Of a DNA stretch of 64,000 nucleotides, positions 1 to 8,700 are shown piece after piece. The notes under the pieces are model-generated. The model was not told where the DNA came from. It saw only the letters and a program-made list of their open reading frames with translations, and ran no database searches. The DNA comes from Candidatus Opimibacter skivensis (GTDB lineage Bacteria > Bacteroidota > Bacteroidia > Chitinophagales > Saprospiraceae): assembly GCA_016722045.1 (NCBI GenBank), contig JADKGY010000008.1, positions 372,001 through 436,000 on the forward strand, in the 5' to 3' direction. The position numbers and the translations under genes are program-made. How positions within the stretch are numbered: position 1 is the first letter of the stretch; the number at the start of each line of letters is the position of its first letter.

Positions 1-1959
1 GATCAACCCAATGAAAGAGGTACACAGGAAATAATCATGACTGTCGCAGATACATTTATGACATTGTCAAACGGGAATCTTATTTCTTCTACAACACTTC
101 CAAATGGCATGCGTCGTGATGACTGGAAACTGGAATTACCCATAGCACCATATCTCACGATGATCGCGGTAGGTAAATGGGATAAAGTCACAGATTATTG
201 GCGTGGTCGTCCGGTCGATTATTATGTTGACCCCGGATATGGAAAAGATGCACGCGCGATTTTTGCGCATACACCTGAGATGATTGAATTCTTTTCTGAC
301 AAGCTTGGCTTTGATTACGTATGGCCGAAATACGCACAGGTTATCGTCAAGAATTTTGTATCCGGAGCGATGGAAAATACAACAGCCACAGTCTTCGGTG
401 ATTTTATTCAATTCCACGATGAAGATGTGATTAAGTCAGGCACGAATGATTACATCGTATCACACGAATTATTTCATCATTGGTTTGGTGACCTGGTGAC
501 ATGTGAGTCTTGGGCCAATATTACACTCAATGAAGGATTTGCCAATTATGCAGAATACTTATGGTATGAGCATAAATATGGAAGGGAAAGAGCAGACATA
601 TCAAGAATGGATGAACTGAATGGGTATTTTGGAGAAGAGAATAAACATCCGCTCATCTATTCCCATTATCCAAATGAGAATGCAGTATTTGATGCCCATA
701 GTTATAATAAGGGAGGTCTTGTGTTACATATGCTGCGTGACCTCGTTGGTGATGAAGCATTTTTTGCATCCCTGAGATTGTATCTGCAACAGCATGCGTA
801 CAATTCAGTGGAAGCGGCAGATTTGCGTCAGTCATTTGAAGAGGTGACCGGCATGGATTTGACCTGGTTTTTTGATCAATGGTTTTTTTCAAAGGGACAT
901 CCTGTCTTGGATGTGAATCAATCTTATGATGTAGATTCAAAAAAAGTGACAGTTGAGATTACGCAGACCCAGGAACAAATGGGTTATCCATCAGTGTTCA
1001 GATTGCCTGTCGATATCGGTATTTATTACAAAGGAGGAAGTAATGACACGCATAAAGTTTGGCTTGAAGAGAAAACACAATCATTCACCTGGGATGTAAA
1101 AGAAGAACCGGGAGCGGTGATCATTGATCCGAGAGATATACTTCTGGTGCAGGTAAATCAGGATATACCGGAATCAGAAAATGAAACCAGAATATTGTAT
1201 ACACCATCAATCAGCCGACGGATATCCGCTTACACCACGATGACTGAAATATCTCAGCCTATTCTTGACAAAATGATGGTTGATTCCTCACTTACTGTCC
1301 GTTCGATTGCCATTCAATACTATACAGATCATTCAGATGCCGATCATCTTTATACGATGTCATTGAAAGAGGCTGACGTCGATTTGCAGGATTTCATTCT
1401 TGAATCATTGTCCAGCCTCGATAAAGACAAAGCGAAAGATTATGCCATAAAACTTTTGGATAGTACCGATAAAACACCGGTGATATATCTCGCGCTGACG
1501 TCCATAGCTGCTGTCAATATTGATGAGGCATTGCGACAGGCTACACGATATGAACAACGCAGTTCGCCTGCTATCTATGCAGCACGTGCAGAACTTTATG
1601 CAAAGAAAGGAAGCGGCATTTCACTTGATTTTTTCAAAGACGAAAGAGCGAAAAGCCTTCCGTTGGATTATATGGAAGAGTTTATAGCTTCTGTCGTGAA
1701 GTATAGTTCCACTCAATCACAACAGGTAAAAGATCAGGCTATACAATTGCTGGGTTCAGATTTTTATTTGCAGGGCCCTAATCGAGAGTACAGACGATTC
1801 TATGTCATTCTTGGACTGGTACGTGAATACAGAGAAGAGAGTGATAATAATTTCAAAAACAGCATACACGCCCTGATCAAGAAACACTATGCCCTTGAGA
1901 CCAATGGATATCTAAAGGATGCGCTGAAGCAGGGATTGGGAGATATACTGGATAATTGA
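1..1959 (+). CDS. M1 family aminopeptidase, 5' end outside window
   Basis: Zinc aminopeptidase that removes N-terminal residues from peptides. The frame is open from base 1 and the first 12 codons already read as M1 family sequence, so the ATG at 37 is internal and the real start lies upstream. Visible hallmarks, counted in codons from base 1, are the GAMEN exopeptidase motif (codons 122-126) and the zinc site HELFH (155-159), with the third ligand Glu178 in NEGFA exactly 18 residues after the HExxH motif. A C-terminal helical HEAT-like region follows (about 410-650). It ends just before a tiny ORF at 1962. A second, differently built M1 enzyme lies at 28921-31209. The family assignment is secure; the substrate is unknown. 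Confidence 0.93.
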   Translation, partial: DQPNERGTQEIIMTVADTFMTLSNGNLISSTTLPNGMRRDDWKLELPIAPYLTMIAVGKWDKVTDYWRGRPVDYYVDPGYGKDARAIFAHTPEMIEFFSDKLGFDYVWPKYAQVIVKNFVSGAMENTTATVFGDFIQFHDEDVIKSGTNDYIVSHELFHHWFGDLVTCESWANITLNEGFANYAEYLWYEHKYGRERADISRMDELNGYFGEENKHPLIYSHYPNENAVFDAHSYNKGGLVLHMLRDLVGDEAFFASLRLYLQQHAYNSVEAADLRQSFEEVTGMDLTWFFDQWFFSKGHPVLDVNQSYDVDSKKVTVEITQTQEQMGYPSVFRLPVDIGIYYKGGSNDTHKVWLEEKTQSFTWDVKEEPGAVIIDPRDILLVQVNQDIPESENETRILYTPSISRRISAYTTMTEISQPILDKMMVDSSLTVRSIAIQYYTDHSDADHLYTMSLKEADVDLQDFILESLSSLDKDKAKDYAIKLLDSTDKTPVIYLALTSIAAVNIDEALRQATRYEQRSSPAIYAARAELYAKKGSGISLDFFKDERAKSLPLDYMEEFIASVVKYSSTQSQQVKDQAIQLLGSDFYLQGPNREYRRFYVILGLVREYREESDNNFKNSIHALIKKHYALETNGYLKDALKQGLGDILDN

Positions 1960-1961
1960 AA

Positions 1962-2090
1962 ATGAAATACCAGTATCTCATTATGCCTGGCTCTATCCTT
2001 TCAATCTTTGGATGCCGGAAATCAGCGGCAGATTCAGTGACATCCAAAACAGTGGGTCCATTTTCAATTGAAACTATTGGAAGAGTTTAA
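1962..2090 (+). CDS. possible 42-residue lipoprotein remnant
   Basis: A short ORF begins 2 bases after the aminopeptidase stop. It has a hydrophobic N-terminus ending in a lipobox-like FGC at residues 16-18, then a polar tail. I recognise no family. It may be a truncated lipoprotein or chance, and there is no independent support beyond the signal-like start and tight spacing. Confidence 0.25.
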   Translation: MKYQYLIMPGSILSIFGCRKSAADSVTSKTVGPFSIETIGRV

Positions 2091-2162
2091 TATAATTGTT
2101 AGCAAACACATGAAGTAAGGATTAGATGAATTTAGTGAGCGCATTTTTCCCTTTGAGTTCTA

Positions 2163-2619
2163 TTATGTAATACGTATTCTGGCCATCAAAGAGGTCGTAA
2201 AATCTGCCATGAACAAAGGGATACTCAGCACCCCATCACTGTAACCCAGATTTTTTAGTGAATATCTGATACGCAGGGATGGATGATAAGTTTGATGATA
2301 ATAGGATAAGCTCTTGAACGTTTTCATCTGATTTCACTTCAACAGGAACGATTTCATTTTTATATTGAAGCAGAAAATCTACTTCTGCCTTTCCTTCAGA
2401 GGTCCAATACCTTGGTGTGACCTCAAATTGAGGAAGGAGTGATTGCAGGATATAATTTTCGGTGAGCGCGCCTTTGAATTCAGTAAACAAACGATGCCCT
2501 TCTTTGAATGCTATGGGATCAAGTCTTGATAAGCTTCGTAAAACACCGACATCTAACATATAGATTTTAAACGCAGACAAATCGTCATATTCAGATAAGG
2601 GAAGATTTGGCTTATTGCA
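2163..2619 (-). pseudogene. decayed C-terminal fragment of a DUF4143 AAA ATPase
   Basis: Read on the minus strand, the frame from about 2619 gives the core of the DUF4143 domain (motifs LPLSEYDDLSAFKIYMLD, RLFTEFKGALTENYI, AEVDFLLQ, VPVEVKS). Only the C-terminal nuclease-like half is present. The Walker A/B half is missing and a TAA sits just upstream at 2620-2622. After VKSDENVQ (about 2310) the original frame ends early, but shifting to the neighbouring frame restores the family's usual ending (SLSYYHQ, LRIRYSLKNLGYSDG, SIPLFMA), which stops at 2163-2165. The fragment is therefore both truncated and frameshifted. A complete relative lies at 46167-47279. Confidence 0.85.
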
Positions 2620-2729
2620 TTATTCCGTTCAAAATGCATTTTTCCAATAATTAGTTACAAATATGTGAAAAAAATCACAAAAACAGAACCAATTATTGGA
2701 AAAACAAGTAATACTCAGGACTACAGTCC

Positions 2730-2772
2730 AAAAAAAATCCGCTCTGTGCAACCAGAGCGGATTTTTATTTTT
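2730..2772. terminator. strong bidirectional Rho-independent terminator
   Basis: A perfect 13-bp stem (arms 2734-2746 and 2753-2765) with a 6-base loop TGCAAC is flanked by an A-run on the left and a T-run on the right. It lies 16 bases past the stop of the minus-strand cytochrome c/monooxygenase gene and most likely terminates it. Confidence 0.85.
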
Positions 2773-2787
2773 ATCAGTTTAGCTTTT

Positions 2788-4362
2788 CTATTTCACAACA
2801 GTCAGCTTTTGCGACTGCATAAAATTTGTTCCTGTCATCTGTACAAAATAGGCACCCGGAGCCCACTGATTCAGATCAATACTGCGGAGGTGTGCACCTT
2901 CACTGTTCCATTCATCAGTAGCAATGTTGTCAACAACTTTGCCCTGCATGTCTAAGACGCGAAGCGTGATGTGATCAGGATGCTCAAGTACAAAATTGAT
3001 GATCGCTTCATCCCTGGCCGGATTAGGTATTATGGGCGCCAAGTAGTGATTGACAAAACGAACATTAGGATCTTCGATGCCGGTAGTCTCTTCATCAAGC
3101 TGAATGTTTTCATCGCCTTGTTTGTACAATACAAAATTGATGGGCATGAATAGCATTTCATCTGTAGTCTTCTCTCCCCATGTTACCCATGCCGGAGGAC
3201 TATTTGGATTACTTGCATTGTTTGATGTATTGTCATACGTAACATTCGCATAGACAGTGGTACCAGGTTCGAGAACAATGAATTTCTTGAAGCTATAGAC
3301 ACCCTGCCAGTTGAAATCCCAGTCCGGAATTCGGATCAGATTTGTCGTATCACCATTAGGATGAACAGCAAATACTTCATAACTCTTGTTGAGTAGATGT
3401 GCGTGTGGCCAGATAGCGAAGACACTGACTTTTATAGGAGTAGTGTATTGTGTATGAAATGTTTTTACAGTATTCGGCGGCATCAGAAATATGTCGCCCG
3501 TGAGAAACGGACTGATCGGAAGGAAGATGAGGTTTTGTACCTGGCGTTCAACAGGTTCTTTTTTGAAAAATACATTGATGGTAGAACTGTCCACACTTTC
3601 GTTAGCAAACGGACCATAATGTGCCTGCATCAATAGATCTGCACCGGCAGGCAAAGTCTGACCTAATCCGTGTGGATAAGGAACAGGTTTCTGACCAGGG
3701 ACATAACCGGGGAACATGTTGTTGAGTGCTTCATCAATTCCAAAACCTCCGAATCCATCATAGCCATACTTCGGATCAGCGGCATCCATTGCTTCTGCAG
3801 AACCTGTGACATCGTAAGCAAACAATGCATGATGCAGTACTTTACGATTGCCCGGACGTAATTCTATTGTTGATATTTCTTTATCCTGTGTGAGACCTGT
3901 AGGAAATACAAACACACGATATTCATCTTCATTTCCTCCCTTGTGTGTAAATGATTGAGCAAAATGCAATATAAGATCAGGTGTACCTACTTGTGATCCT
4001 GTAGGGAAATTAGGCAGAGGTGGTTCTTCTGCAGAGTTTCCATATGGAACTCCATTGTCCACCCATGCAGCTATTTTTGCAATCTCATCATCAGTCAACG
4101 CGCGCTCACCGATAAATCTTGAAAAATGAGGATCCGCTTTCCATGGCGGCATATACCTGATGGCGGTAGCATATTTTATCATGTCCGCATACGATGCCAC
4201 CTCATCATAGTTAGTTAATGAGAAAGGCCCTATTTCATTTGGACGATGACAGGTAGTACACTTGTTGTAGATGATCGGCGCAATATCCTTTGTAAACGTC
4301 ACCTGCCCTGAAGCCGCGACGACTATACTCATGATGAACGCGATGGAAAGTATTGATTTCAT
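2788..4362 (-). CDS. secreted cytochrome c / PHM-like copper monooxygenase, T9SS cargo
   Basis: Predicted exported redox protein of 524 aa. A signal peptide (1-19) is followed by a mono-haem cytochrome c motif CTTCH (35-39). The middle resembles the copper type II ascorbate-dependent monooxygenase (peptidylglycine monooxygenase) fold, with candidate copper-binding histidines in LHHALFAY, MQAHYGP and WPHAHLL. The last ~80 residues form a T9SS type A sorting domain, so the protein should cross the outer membrane. A redoxin gene follows upstream on the same strand at 4538-5086; the two families often co-occur, suggesting one redox unit. The substrate is unknown. Domain calls come from motif reading, not a profile search. 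Confidence 0.8.
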   Translation of the reverse strand: MKSILSIAFIMSIVVAASGQVTFTKDIAPIIYNKCTTCHRPNEIGPFSLTNYDEVASYADMIKYATAIRYMPPWKADPHFSRFIGERALTDDEIAKIAAWVDNGVPYGNSAEEPPLPNFPTGSQVGTPDLILHFAQSFTHKGGNEDEYRVFVFPTGLTQDKEISTIELRPGNRKVLHHALFAYDVTGSAEAMDAADPKYGYDGFGGFGIDEALNNMFPGYVPGQKPVPYPHGLGQTLPAGADLLMQAHYGPFANESVDSSTINVFFKKEPVERQVQNLIFLPISPFLTGDIFLMPPNTVKTFHTQYTTPIKVSVFAIWPHAHLLNKSYEVFAVHPNGDTTNLIRIPDWDFNWQGVYSFKKFIVLEPGTTVYANVTYDNTSNNASNPNSPPAWVTWGEKTTDEMLFMPINFVLYKQGDENIQLDEETTGIEDPNVRFVNHYLAPIIPNPARDEAIINFVLEHPDHITLRVLDMQGKVVDNIATDEWNSEGAHLRSIDLNQWAPGAYFVQMTGTNFMQSQKLTVVK

Positions 4363-4485
4363 TAATTGATATTTACGATTTACGAATTACTTTTTGGATA
4401 CCGGATTGAGGGAAACCGGATGTTTTTCATTGAGACGCGATAAATCGTCGTCTCTACGACCGAACTCACTACACACAACTCACGA

Positions 4486-4534
4486 TTGCTTATTGCTTAT
4501 TGCTTATTGCCTATTGCCTATTGCCTATTGCCTA
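4486..4534. repeat. heptanucleotide tandem array (TTGCTTA/TTGCCTA)
   Basis: Seven uninterrupted 7-bp units: three TTGCTTA then four TTGCCTA. The array abuts the stop codon of the minus-strand redoxin gene (stop at 4538-4540), and CTGCTA and CTGCTTT variants continue into the coding end. Related units on the other strand occur at 28728-28755 and 36909-36929. Confidence 0.9.
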
Positions 4535-4537
4535 CTG

Positions 4538-5086
4538 CTACTGCTTTGTACTCAGCGCGTCTGTAAAGTTAATAAAACATCCAATGGCCTGGGTTACAAT
4601 CGTATCCTGGGGTACGGAGCCTGCCAGCCATGAATCAATCACGTTTTTAAGGTCCTCATTTTGTGGATGAAGTTTTCGTTTCCCGACCCTTACATAGCTG
4701 TCATCGACACGGCCGCGATAGATGAGGCGGTCTTCCCGGTGATCCCATACGGCTACCTCAGGTGTGACGGTGATGCCAAACTTCCTTGTCCAGTCCTTAT
4801 AATAATCCTGCTTTACAGGAAAAGCGAGATGATATGTGCTTGCAAATGCCTCGATCTGTTCTGGTTTTGAAGCGAAGTTTGGAAAATAACCGATAAAGCC
4901 GACCTTCTTAGAATGATATTTTTTATAAAAATCATTCAGCTGAGGCGTATAGAATTGGCTAATGGTGCACTCATCGAGAAGGAAAATATAGACTGTGAGG
5001 CTATCGGATATAACTGATGTAGAAGGAACGGAGGCCCTTTGAGAGGATGTTGAAAAAAGGAAAGCAAGAAGAAATTGTAATAACAT
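4538..5086 (-). CDS. thioredoxin-fold redoxin family protein
   Basis: A 182-aa exported redoxin-like protein with a hydrophobic N-terminus (1-18). The core has the pattern of the AhpC/TSA-Redoxin family that carries D-C-x-I-S near the first strand (here LLDECTISQFYTPQLN, about 36-51), followed by GITVTPEVAVWD and YRGRVDDSY. A C-terminal cysteine lies in QAIGCFI. Only one cysteine sits at the active-site position, so this is not a classical CxxC thioredoxin. It lies 176 bases upstream of the cytochrome c/monooxygenase gene on the same strand and is probably its partner. The extreme C-terminus is encoded by bases that resemble the adjacent 7-bp array. Confidence 0.72.
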   Translation of the reverse strand: MLLQFLLAFLFSTSSQRASVPSTSVISDSLTVYIFLLDECTISQFYTPQLNDFYKKYHSKKVGFIGYFPNFASKPEQIEAFASTYHLAFPVKQDYYKDWTRKFGITVTPEVAVWDHREDRLIYRGRVDDSYVRVGKRKLHPQNEDLKNVIDSWLAGSVPQDTIVTQAIGCFINFTDALSTKQ

Positions 5087-5152
5087 ATTATCAAAAGTAG
5101 GTGTATTGAGGGGAGGGTTGTGGGAATTAACACATATTTAATGCCACTATTT

Positions 5153-5250
5153 ACCCCCTGCCCCCTGAAAGGGGGAATTGATTTTATTGACTTTTTTATG
5201 AATTAGATAATTCAAAATCAACAACTCCCCCTTTCAGGGGGCGGGGGGTA
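5153..5250. repeat. inverted-repeat element, about 98 bp
   Basis: Two inverted arms (about 5153-5180 and 5222-5250), each built around CCCCCTGAAAGGGGG, flank an AT-rich centre. The centre itself continues the complementarity weakly (TTGATTTT against AAAATCAA). It looks like a small non-autonomous palindromic element, related in style to the one at 31208-31319. Confidence 0.75.
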
Positions 5251-5296
5251 TATCGGTCTTAACAGGTTCATGACAAGCCGTTAACTTTAAACCCCT

Positions 5297-5304
5297 TACT
5301 TTTG
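5297..5304 (+). promoter_or_regulatory. Bacteroidota -7 promoter element
   Basis: TACTTTTG matches the TAnnTTTG -7 consensus exactly. The ATG of the HYC_CC_PP gene follows 10 bases after it, so the transcript would be leaderless or nearly so. No convincing TTTG -33 element was seen. Confidence 0.5.
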
Positions 5305-5314
5305 TTACTAGATA

Positions 5315-5743
5315 ATGATCCGACCGGTAATCTCATATGTTCTGACCTCGCTAATCCTGCTCTCTCAGGTAGGTCTGCCGCTGCATATGCATTATTGCAA
5401 AGGGATACTGGAATCAGTATCTGTCTTGTTTTCGGCTAAGTGCGATGATCACGATGTCCCGGTCAATCTTCCGTCTTGCTGCCAAAAAGCAGTGACCAAA
5501 CACTGCGATCAAAAAGAAAGCAAGAAATGCTGTGACGATCAGGTCATGGTATTGAAGCAAGATATCACTTCGACCGCCCCTTCATTTCTTAAATGGGTAG
5601 ATGTATCGGTTAATATAAATACCACGTCCATTCCGCTCCCAATTCAGGAGAGTATAACTTTGCCCGCAATATTTCGAGGGAATACCTGCGATTCCGGTCC
5701 ACCTATCTACATCTTGCACCAGTCCCTTATTTTCTACGCCTAG
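5315..5743 (+). CDS. HYC_CC_PP family protein
   Basis: Small exported Bacteroidota protein of 142 aa, recognised from its family signature: a signal-like hydrophobic start, HYC (HMHYCKG, about 25-31), CC pairs (PSCCQK and KKCCDD), and PP near the end (SGPPIYILHQS). The Cys/His-rich centre suggests metal binding, but the function is not established. It is the first gene of a probable copper/heavy-metal unit with the HMA protein and TonB receptor downstream. The ATG is chosen because the signal peptide starts there. Confidence 0.8.
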   Translation: MIRPVISYVLTSLILLSQVGLPLHMHYCKGILESVSVLFSAKCDDHDVPVNLPSCCQKAVTKHCDQKESKKCCDDQVMVLKQDITSTAPSFLKWVDVSVNINTTSIPLPIQESITLPAIFRGNTCDSGPPIYILHQSLIFYA

Positions 5744-5853
5744 CTTTTTCATGATTTTTGATGACTACCTTAATGGTCATATCAGATGAATTCATCTTTT
5801 CAATAAGCTGAATCAAATTCATATATCATTTATCACTTTTCAATTTAATAATC

Positions 5854-6252
5854 ATGAAATCTTTGAGTCAAAAAATATATCGTCTGCTACTTTCCATCTC
5901 TTTGGTAACTAGCATGGCAACTTTTTTATCAGCGCAGCCAACAACTCCATCAGCTGGCCGAACACCAATCAAAGGAGACCAAACAATTACCCTGGTTGTG
6001 CCCGGCGTATGCGAAATGTGTAAGTCAAGAATTGAATCAGCAGCTATGGATGTCTCAGGTGTAAAGAAAGCAGAATGGGATATCAAAACAGACACTCTTG
6101 TCGTCGTGGGTTCAGCTAAAATGGACAGGCAAAAAATAGCTAATGCCCTGGCAAAAGCAGGATACCGCTCTGAACTCGCCGCAGCAGATCCAAAAGGATA
6201 TAAGAAACTGCCCACTTGCTGCCAATACGATAGCGGAGCAAAGAAAGAATAA
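5854..6252 (+). CDS. periplasmic heavy-metal-associated (HMA) domain protein
   Basis: A 132-aa protein with a signal peptide (about 1-27) and one HMA ferredoxin-like domain (about 43-112). The metal site is in VPGVCEMCKSRIESA, a CxxC typical of Cu(I) or other soft-metal carriers. A second cysteine pair occurs in PTCCQYD near the C-terminus, an addition often seen in Bacteroidota versions. It lies 5 bases upstream of the TonB receptor, strongly implying co-transcription. It probably carries metal in the periplasm; the metal itself is inferred. Confidence 0.85.
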   Translation: MKSLSQKIYRLLLSISLVTSMATFLSAQPTTPSAGRTPIKGDQTITLVVPGVCEMCKSRIESAAMDVSGVKKAEWDIKTDTLVVVGSAKMDRQKIANALAKAGYRSELAAADPKGYKKLPTCCQYDSGAKKE

Positions 6253-6257
6253 CGACC

Positions 6258-8510
6258 ATGAGAATACTATTCTTATTGTGTCTGGCTTCCTTCTGTCTGA
6301 TGAAGGAAGCCAGCGCACAGGATATATCCGTGCGTGGTGTAGTGATGGAAGAATCACAGGAAGGCACCTTGGCCCCATTAGAATTTGTACAAGTCTTTTG
6401 GCTTCAGAGCCGGAAGAATACGACGACAGATTCAACAGGATATTTTTTCATTGCACGTACGCATGAAGACGGTGATCAACTTGTGTTTGTTTACCTCGGC
6501 TATGATCCCGATACCGTGACGGTCGAATCCGGAAAATATATGTCTGTTGTTTTTAAAGAACAGAATAATGTATTGGGTGAAGTAGTAGTTGCCCATCATA
6601 AGCGTACAACAGAAGTTTCATTTCTTGATCCGTTACAGGTGCAGAATATTTCGAAAGAAGAATTATTCAAAGCCGCATGTTGCAATCTTTCGGAAAGTTT
6701 TGAAACGAATGCTACTGTCGATGTAAGCTTCACGGATGCAGTGACCGGTGCAAAAGAAATACAGATGCTTGGACTGTCCGGAAAGTATAGCCTGATCAGC
6801 CAGGAACAGATGCAGGGTATCCGAGGCATCGCGATTCCATTTGGATTGCTCTATACACCCGGTGCATGGATCGAATCTATTCAGATCAGCAAAGGAGCAG
6901 GTTCTGTTGTTCAGGGTTATGAAAGCATGACCGGACAAATCAATGTCGAGCTCAGAAAACCAAACATCGGAGACAAATTTCTGATCAATGGGTATTTCAA
7001 TGAAGCGTATCGGTCTGAACTGAATATGTTCAAGCGATTTCAGTTAAGTCCTGTACTGAGTACTGCACTGTTTGGCCACTATAGTTTATTCCCTGTGAAG
7101 CATGATCGCAACGGAGATGGATTTGCAGATATGCCGAAAGGAAATCTACTCACCTTCGACAACAGATGGGAGTATCACAATCCGACATCAGGTGTTGAAG
7201 GCCAATTCAATGTTCAATGGTTACGTGATCGCAAAGAAGGTGGCCATGCTACACACTCAGAAGATTTGCCAGAACATTATACAGCTGACATCAATGCTGA
7301 CAGGATTCAGATCGGCGCAAAACTCGGATATGTGTTCCCTGGAAAAAGATATAAATCTCTCGGTTCGCAATGGGGATTTGTACATCATCAACAATCAGCA
7401 TTTATAGGTAATAATGTTTATACGGGGGAACAAACTTCATTTAGTGGCAATTGGCTTTATCAATCTGTATTTTCAGATACCAGGCATCAATATGTCGCCG
7501 GATTGAGTTTCAAATATGATAAGTATGCGGAGCGCTTAGGGCCAAATCGATATGCACAGAATGAAGTAGTACCTGGTGCCTTCTTCGAATACTCATTTAT
7601 TCCGGATACAAAATTCACTGCAGTGTTAGGCATTCGTGCTGATAAACATAATCTCTATGGTTTGCTAATTAATCCGCGCTTGCATTTAAGATATGCACCA
7701 ACAGATGGAACAGTCTTTCGTGTATCTGCAGGCAGAGGCATGAGAACTCCTTTACCGATTGCTGAAAACCTCGGATCACTGGCGAGTTCACGTCAATGGA
7801 AAATTGATGGTGAAAATGGAAGTGGTAAACCCTATGGCCTGAACATGGAAAAGGCATGGAACATAGGTGCAAGTCTTAATCAGGAATTCACAATTGATTA
7901 CAGAAGCGGATTTTTATCAGTAGACTTTTTTCGTACGGAATTTACAGACAGGACGATTGTTGATCTTGACATCAGTCCGCAGCAATTGTGGATATACAAT
8001 CTTGATGGAAAATCTTATGCGAATACTTTTCAGGCGGAGCTGCAATATGAAGTATTGAAACGTCTTGATGCAAAGGTTGCCTATAAGTGGCAGGATTCAA
8101 AGATTACTTACAGAGATGCCGGTTTACGGAAACAGATATTTACACCGGCCTCAAGATTTTTTGCAAATCTGTCTTACGTATCAAGCGTTGCAACGTATAA
8201 AGGACACTGGCGTATAAGTGTGACGGGACATTATACGGGATCACAGCGTATACCGGATACAAGCACAAATCCTGCAGCATTTCAGTTGGCCGATCATTCG
8301 CCGGGATTCTGGTTATTTAATGGACAACTGACAAGGGTGTTTAGTAAGAATTTTGAATTGTACGCCGGCGCTGAAAACATAAACAATTTCAAGCAATCGC
8401 CAGTGATCTTAGATGCAGAACATCCGTATAGTCCTTATTTCGATAGCGGACTGATATGGGGGCCGATATTTGGAAGAGAGTGGTATGTGGGATTCAGGTA
8501 TGTACTATAA
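6258..8510 (+). CDS. TonB-dependent outer-membrane receptor, probably copper/metal
   Basis: A 750-aa outer-membrane receptor: signal peptide (1-20), carboxypeptidase-regulatory-like CarboxypepD_reg domain (about 24-110), plug domain (about 115-230, with KEIQMLGLSGKYSLI and GAGSVVQGYESMTGQINVEL) and a 22-strand-type barrel ending in a strand with a C-terminal aromatic pattern (GFRYVL). A vicinal Cys pair in KAACCNLSESFETN precedes the plug, a feature I associate with Bacteroidota copper-linked receptors. Genomic linkage to an HMA protein and HYC_CC_PP supports metal uptake or sensing. Substrate identity is an inference. Confidence 0.88.
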   Translation: MRILFLLCLASFCLMKEASAQDISVRGVVMEESQEGTLAPLEFVQVFWLQSRKNTTTDSTGYFFIARTHEDGDQLVFVYLGYDPDTVTVESGKYMSVVFKEQNNVLGEVVVAHHKRTTEVSFLDPLQVQNISKEELFKAACCNLSESFETNATVDVSFTDAVTGAKEIQMLGLSGKYSLISQEQMQGIRGIAIPFGLLYTPGAWIESIQISKGAGSVVQGYESMTGQINVELRKPNIGDKFLINGYFNEAYRSELNMFKRFQLSPVLSTALFGHYSLFPVKHDRNGDGFADMPKGNLLTFDNRWEYHNPTSGVEGQFNVQWLRDRKEGGHATHSEDLPEHYTADINADRIQIGAKLGYVFPGKRYKSLGSQWGFVHHQQSAFIGNNVYTGEQTSFSGNWLYQSVFSDTRHQYVAGLSFKYDKYAERLGPNRYAQNEVVPGAFFEYSFIPDTKFTAVLGIRADKHNLYGLLINPRLHLRYAPTDGTVFRVSAGRGMRTPLPIAENLGSLASSRQWKIDGENGSGKPYGLNMEKAWNIGASLNQEFTIDYRSGFLSVDFFRTEFTDRTIVDLDISPQQLWIYNLDGKSYANTFQAELQYEVLKRLDAKVAYKWQDSKITYRDAGLRKQIFTPASRFFANLSYVSSVATYKGHWRISVTGHYTGSQRIPDTSTNPAAFQLADHSPGFWLFNGQLTRVFSKNFELYAGAENINNFKQSPVILDAEHPYSPYFDSGLIWGPIFGREWYVGFRYVL

Positions 8511-8573
8511 AATTTCTCGCAAAGACGCAAAGAGAATTGCTTTTGTTTGAAGCGAAAATTAAATTTTAATATC

Positions 8574-8632
8574 CCCCGGTTGCTGAGCTGTAGCACAAGG
8601 ATGGGTGATGCAAGTCGAAGCATCAGGGGCAG
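8574..8632. repeat. dispersed GGTTGCTGAGCTGT element, copy A
   Basis: Contains GGTTGCTGAGCTGTAGCACA and, about 20 bases on, AAGTCGAAGCATCAGGGG. The same two blocks recur at 23273-23340, 38036-38085 and 59520-59612. It lies between convergent genes, before the terminator at 8643. Confidence 0.8.
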
Positions 8633-8642
8633 AGGGTAAAAT

Positions 8643-8681
8643 AAAAAAAGGCACGCAACACTTTCGTGTGCGTGCCTTTCA
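8643..8681. terminator. bidirectional terminator between convergent genes
   Basis: An 11-bp perfect stem (AAAGGCACGCA at 8647-8657 with its complement at 8669-8679) continues after a bulge into CAC-TTTC-GTG. It is flanked by A- and T-runs. It serves the TonB receptor on the plus strand and the LamG gene (stop at 8701) on the minus strand. Confidence 0.88.
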
Positions 8682-8700
8682 CTTTGAAAAGAATTTTTAA

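Noticed and set aside
2163..2580. Complete short DUF4143 gene
   Set aside because: It lacks the ATPase half, starts only with TTG, has an upstream in-frame stop and needs a frameshift to finish the domain.
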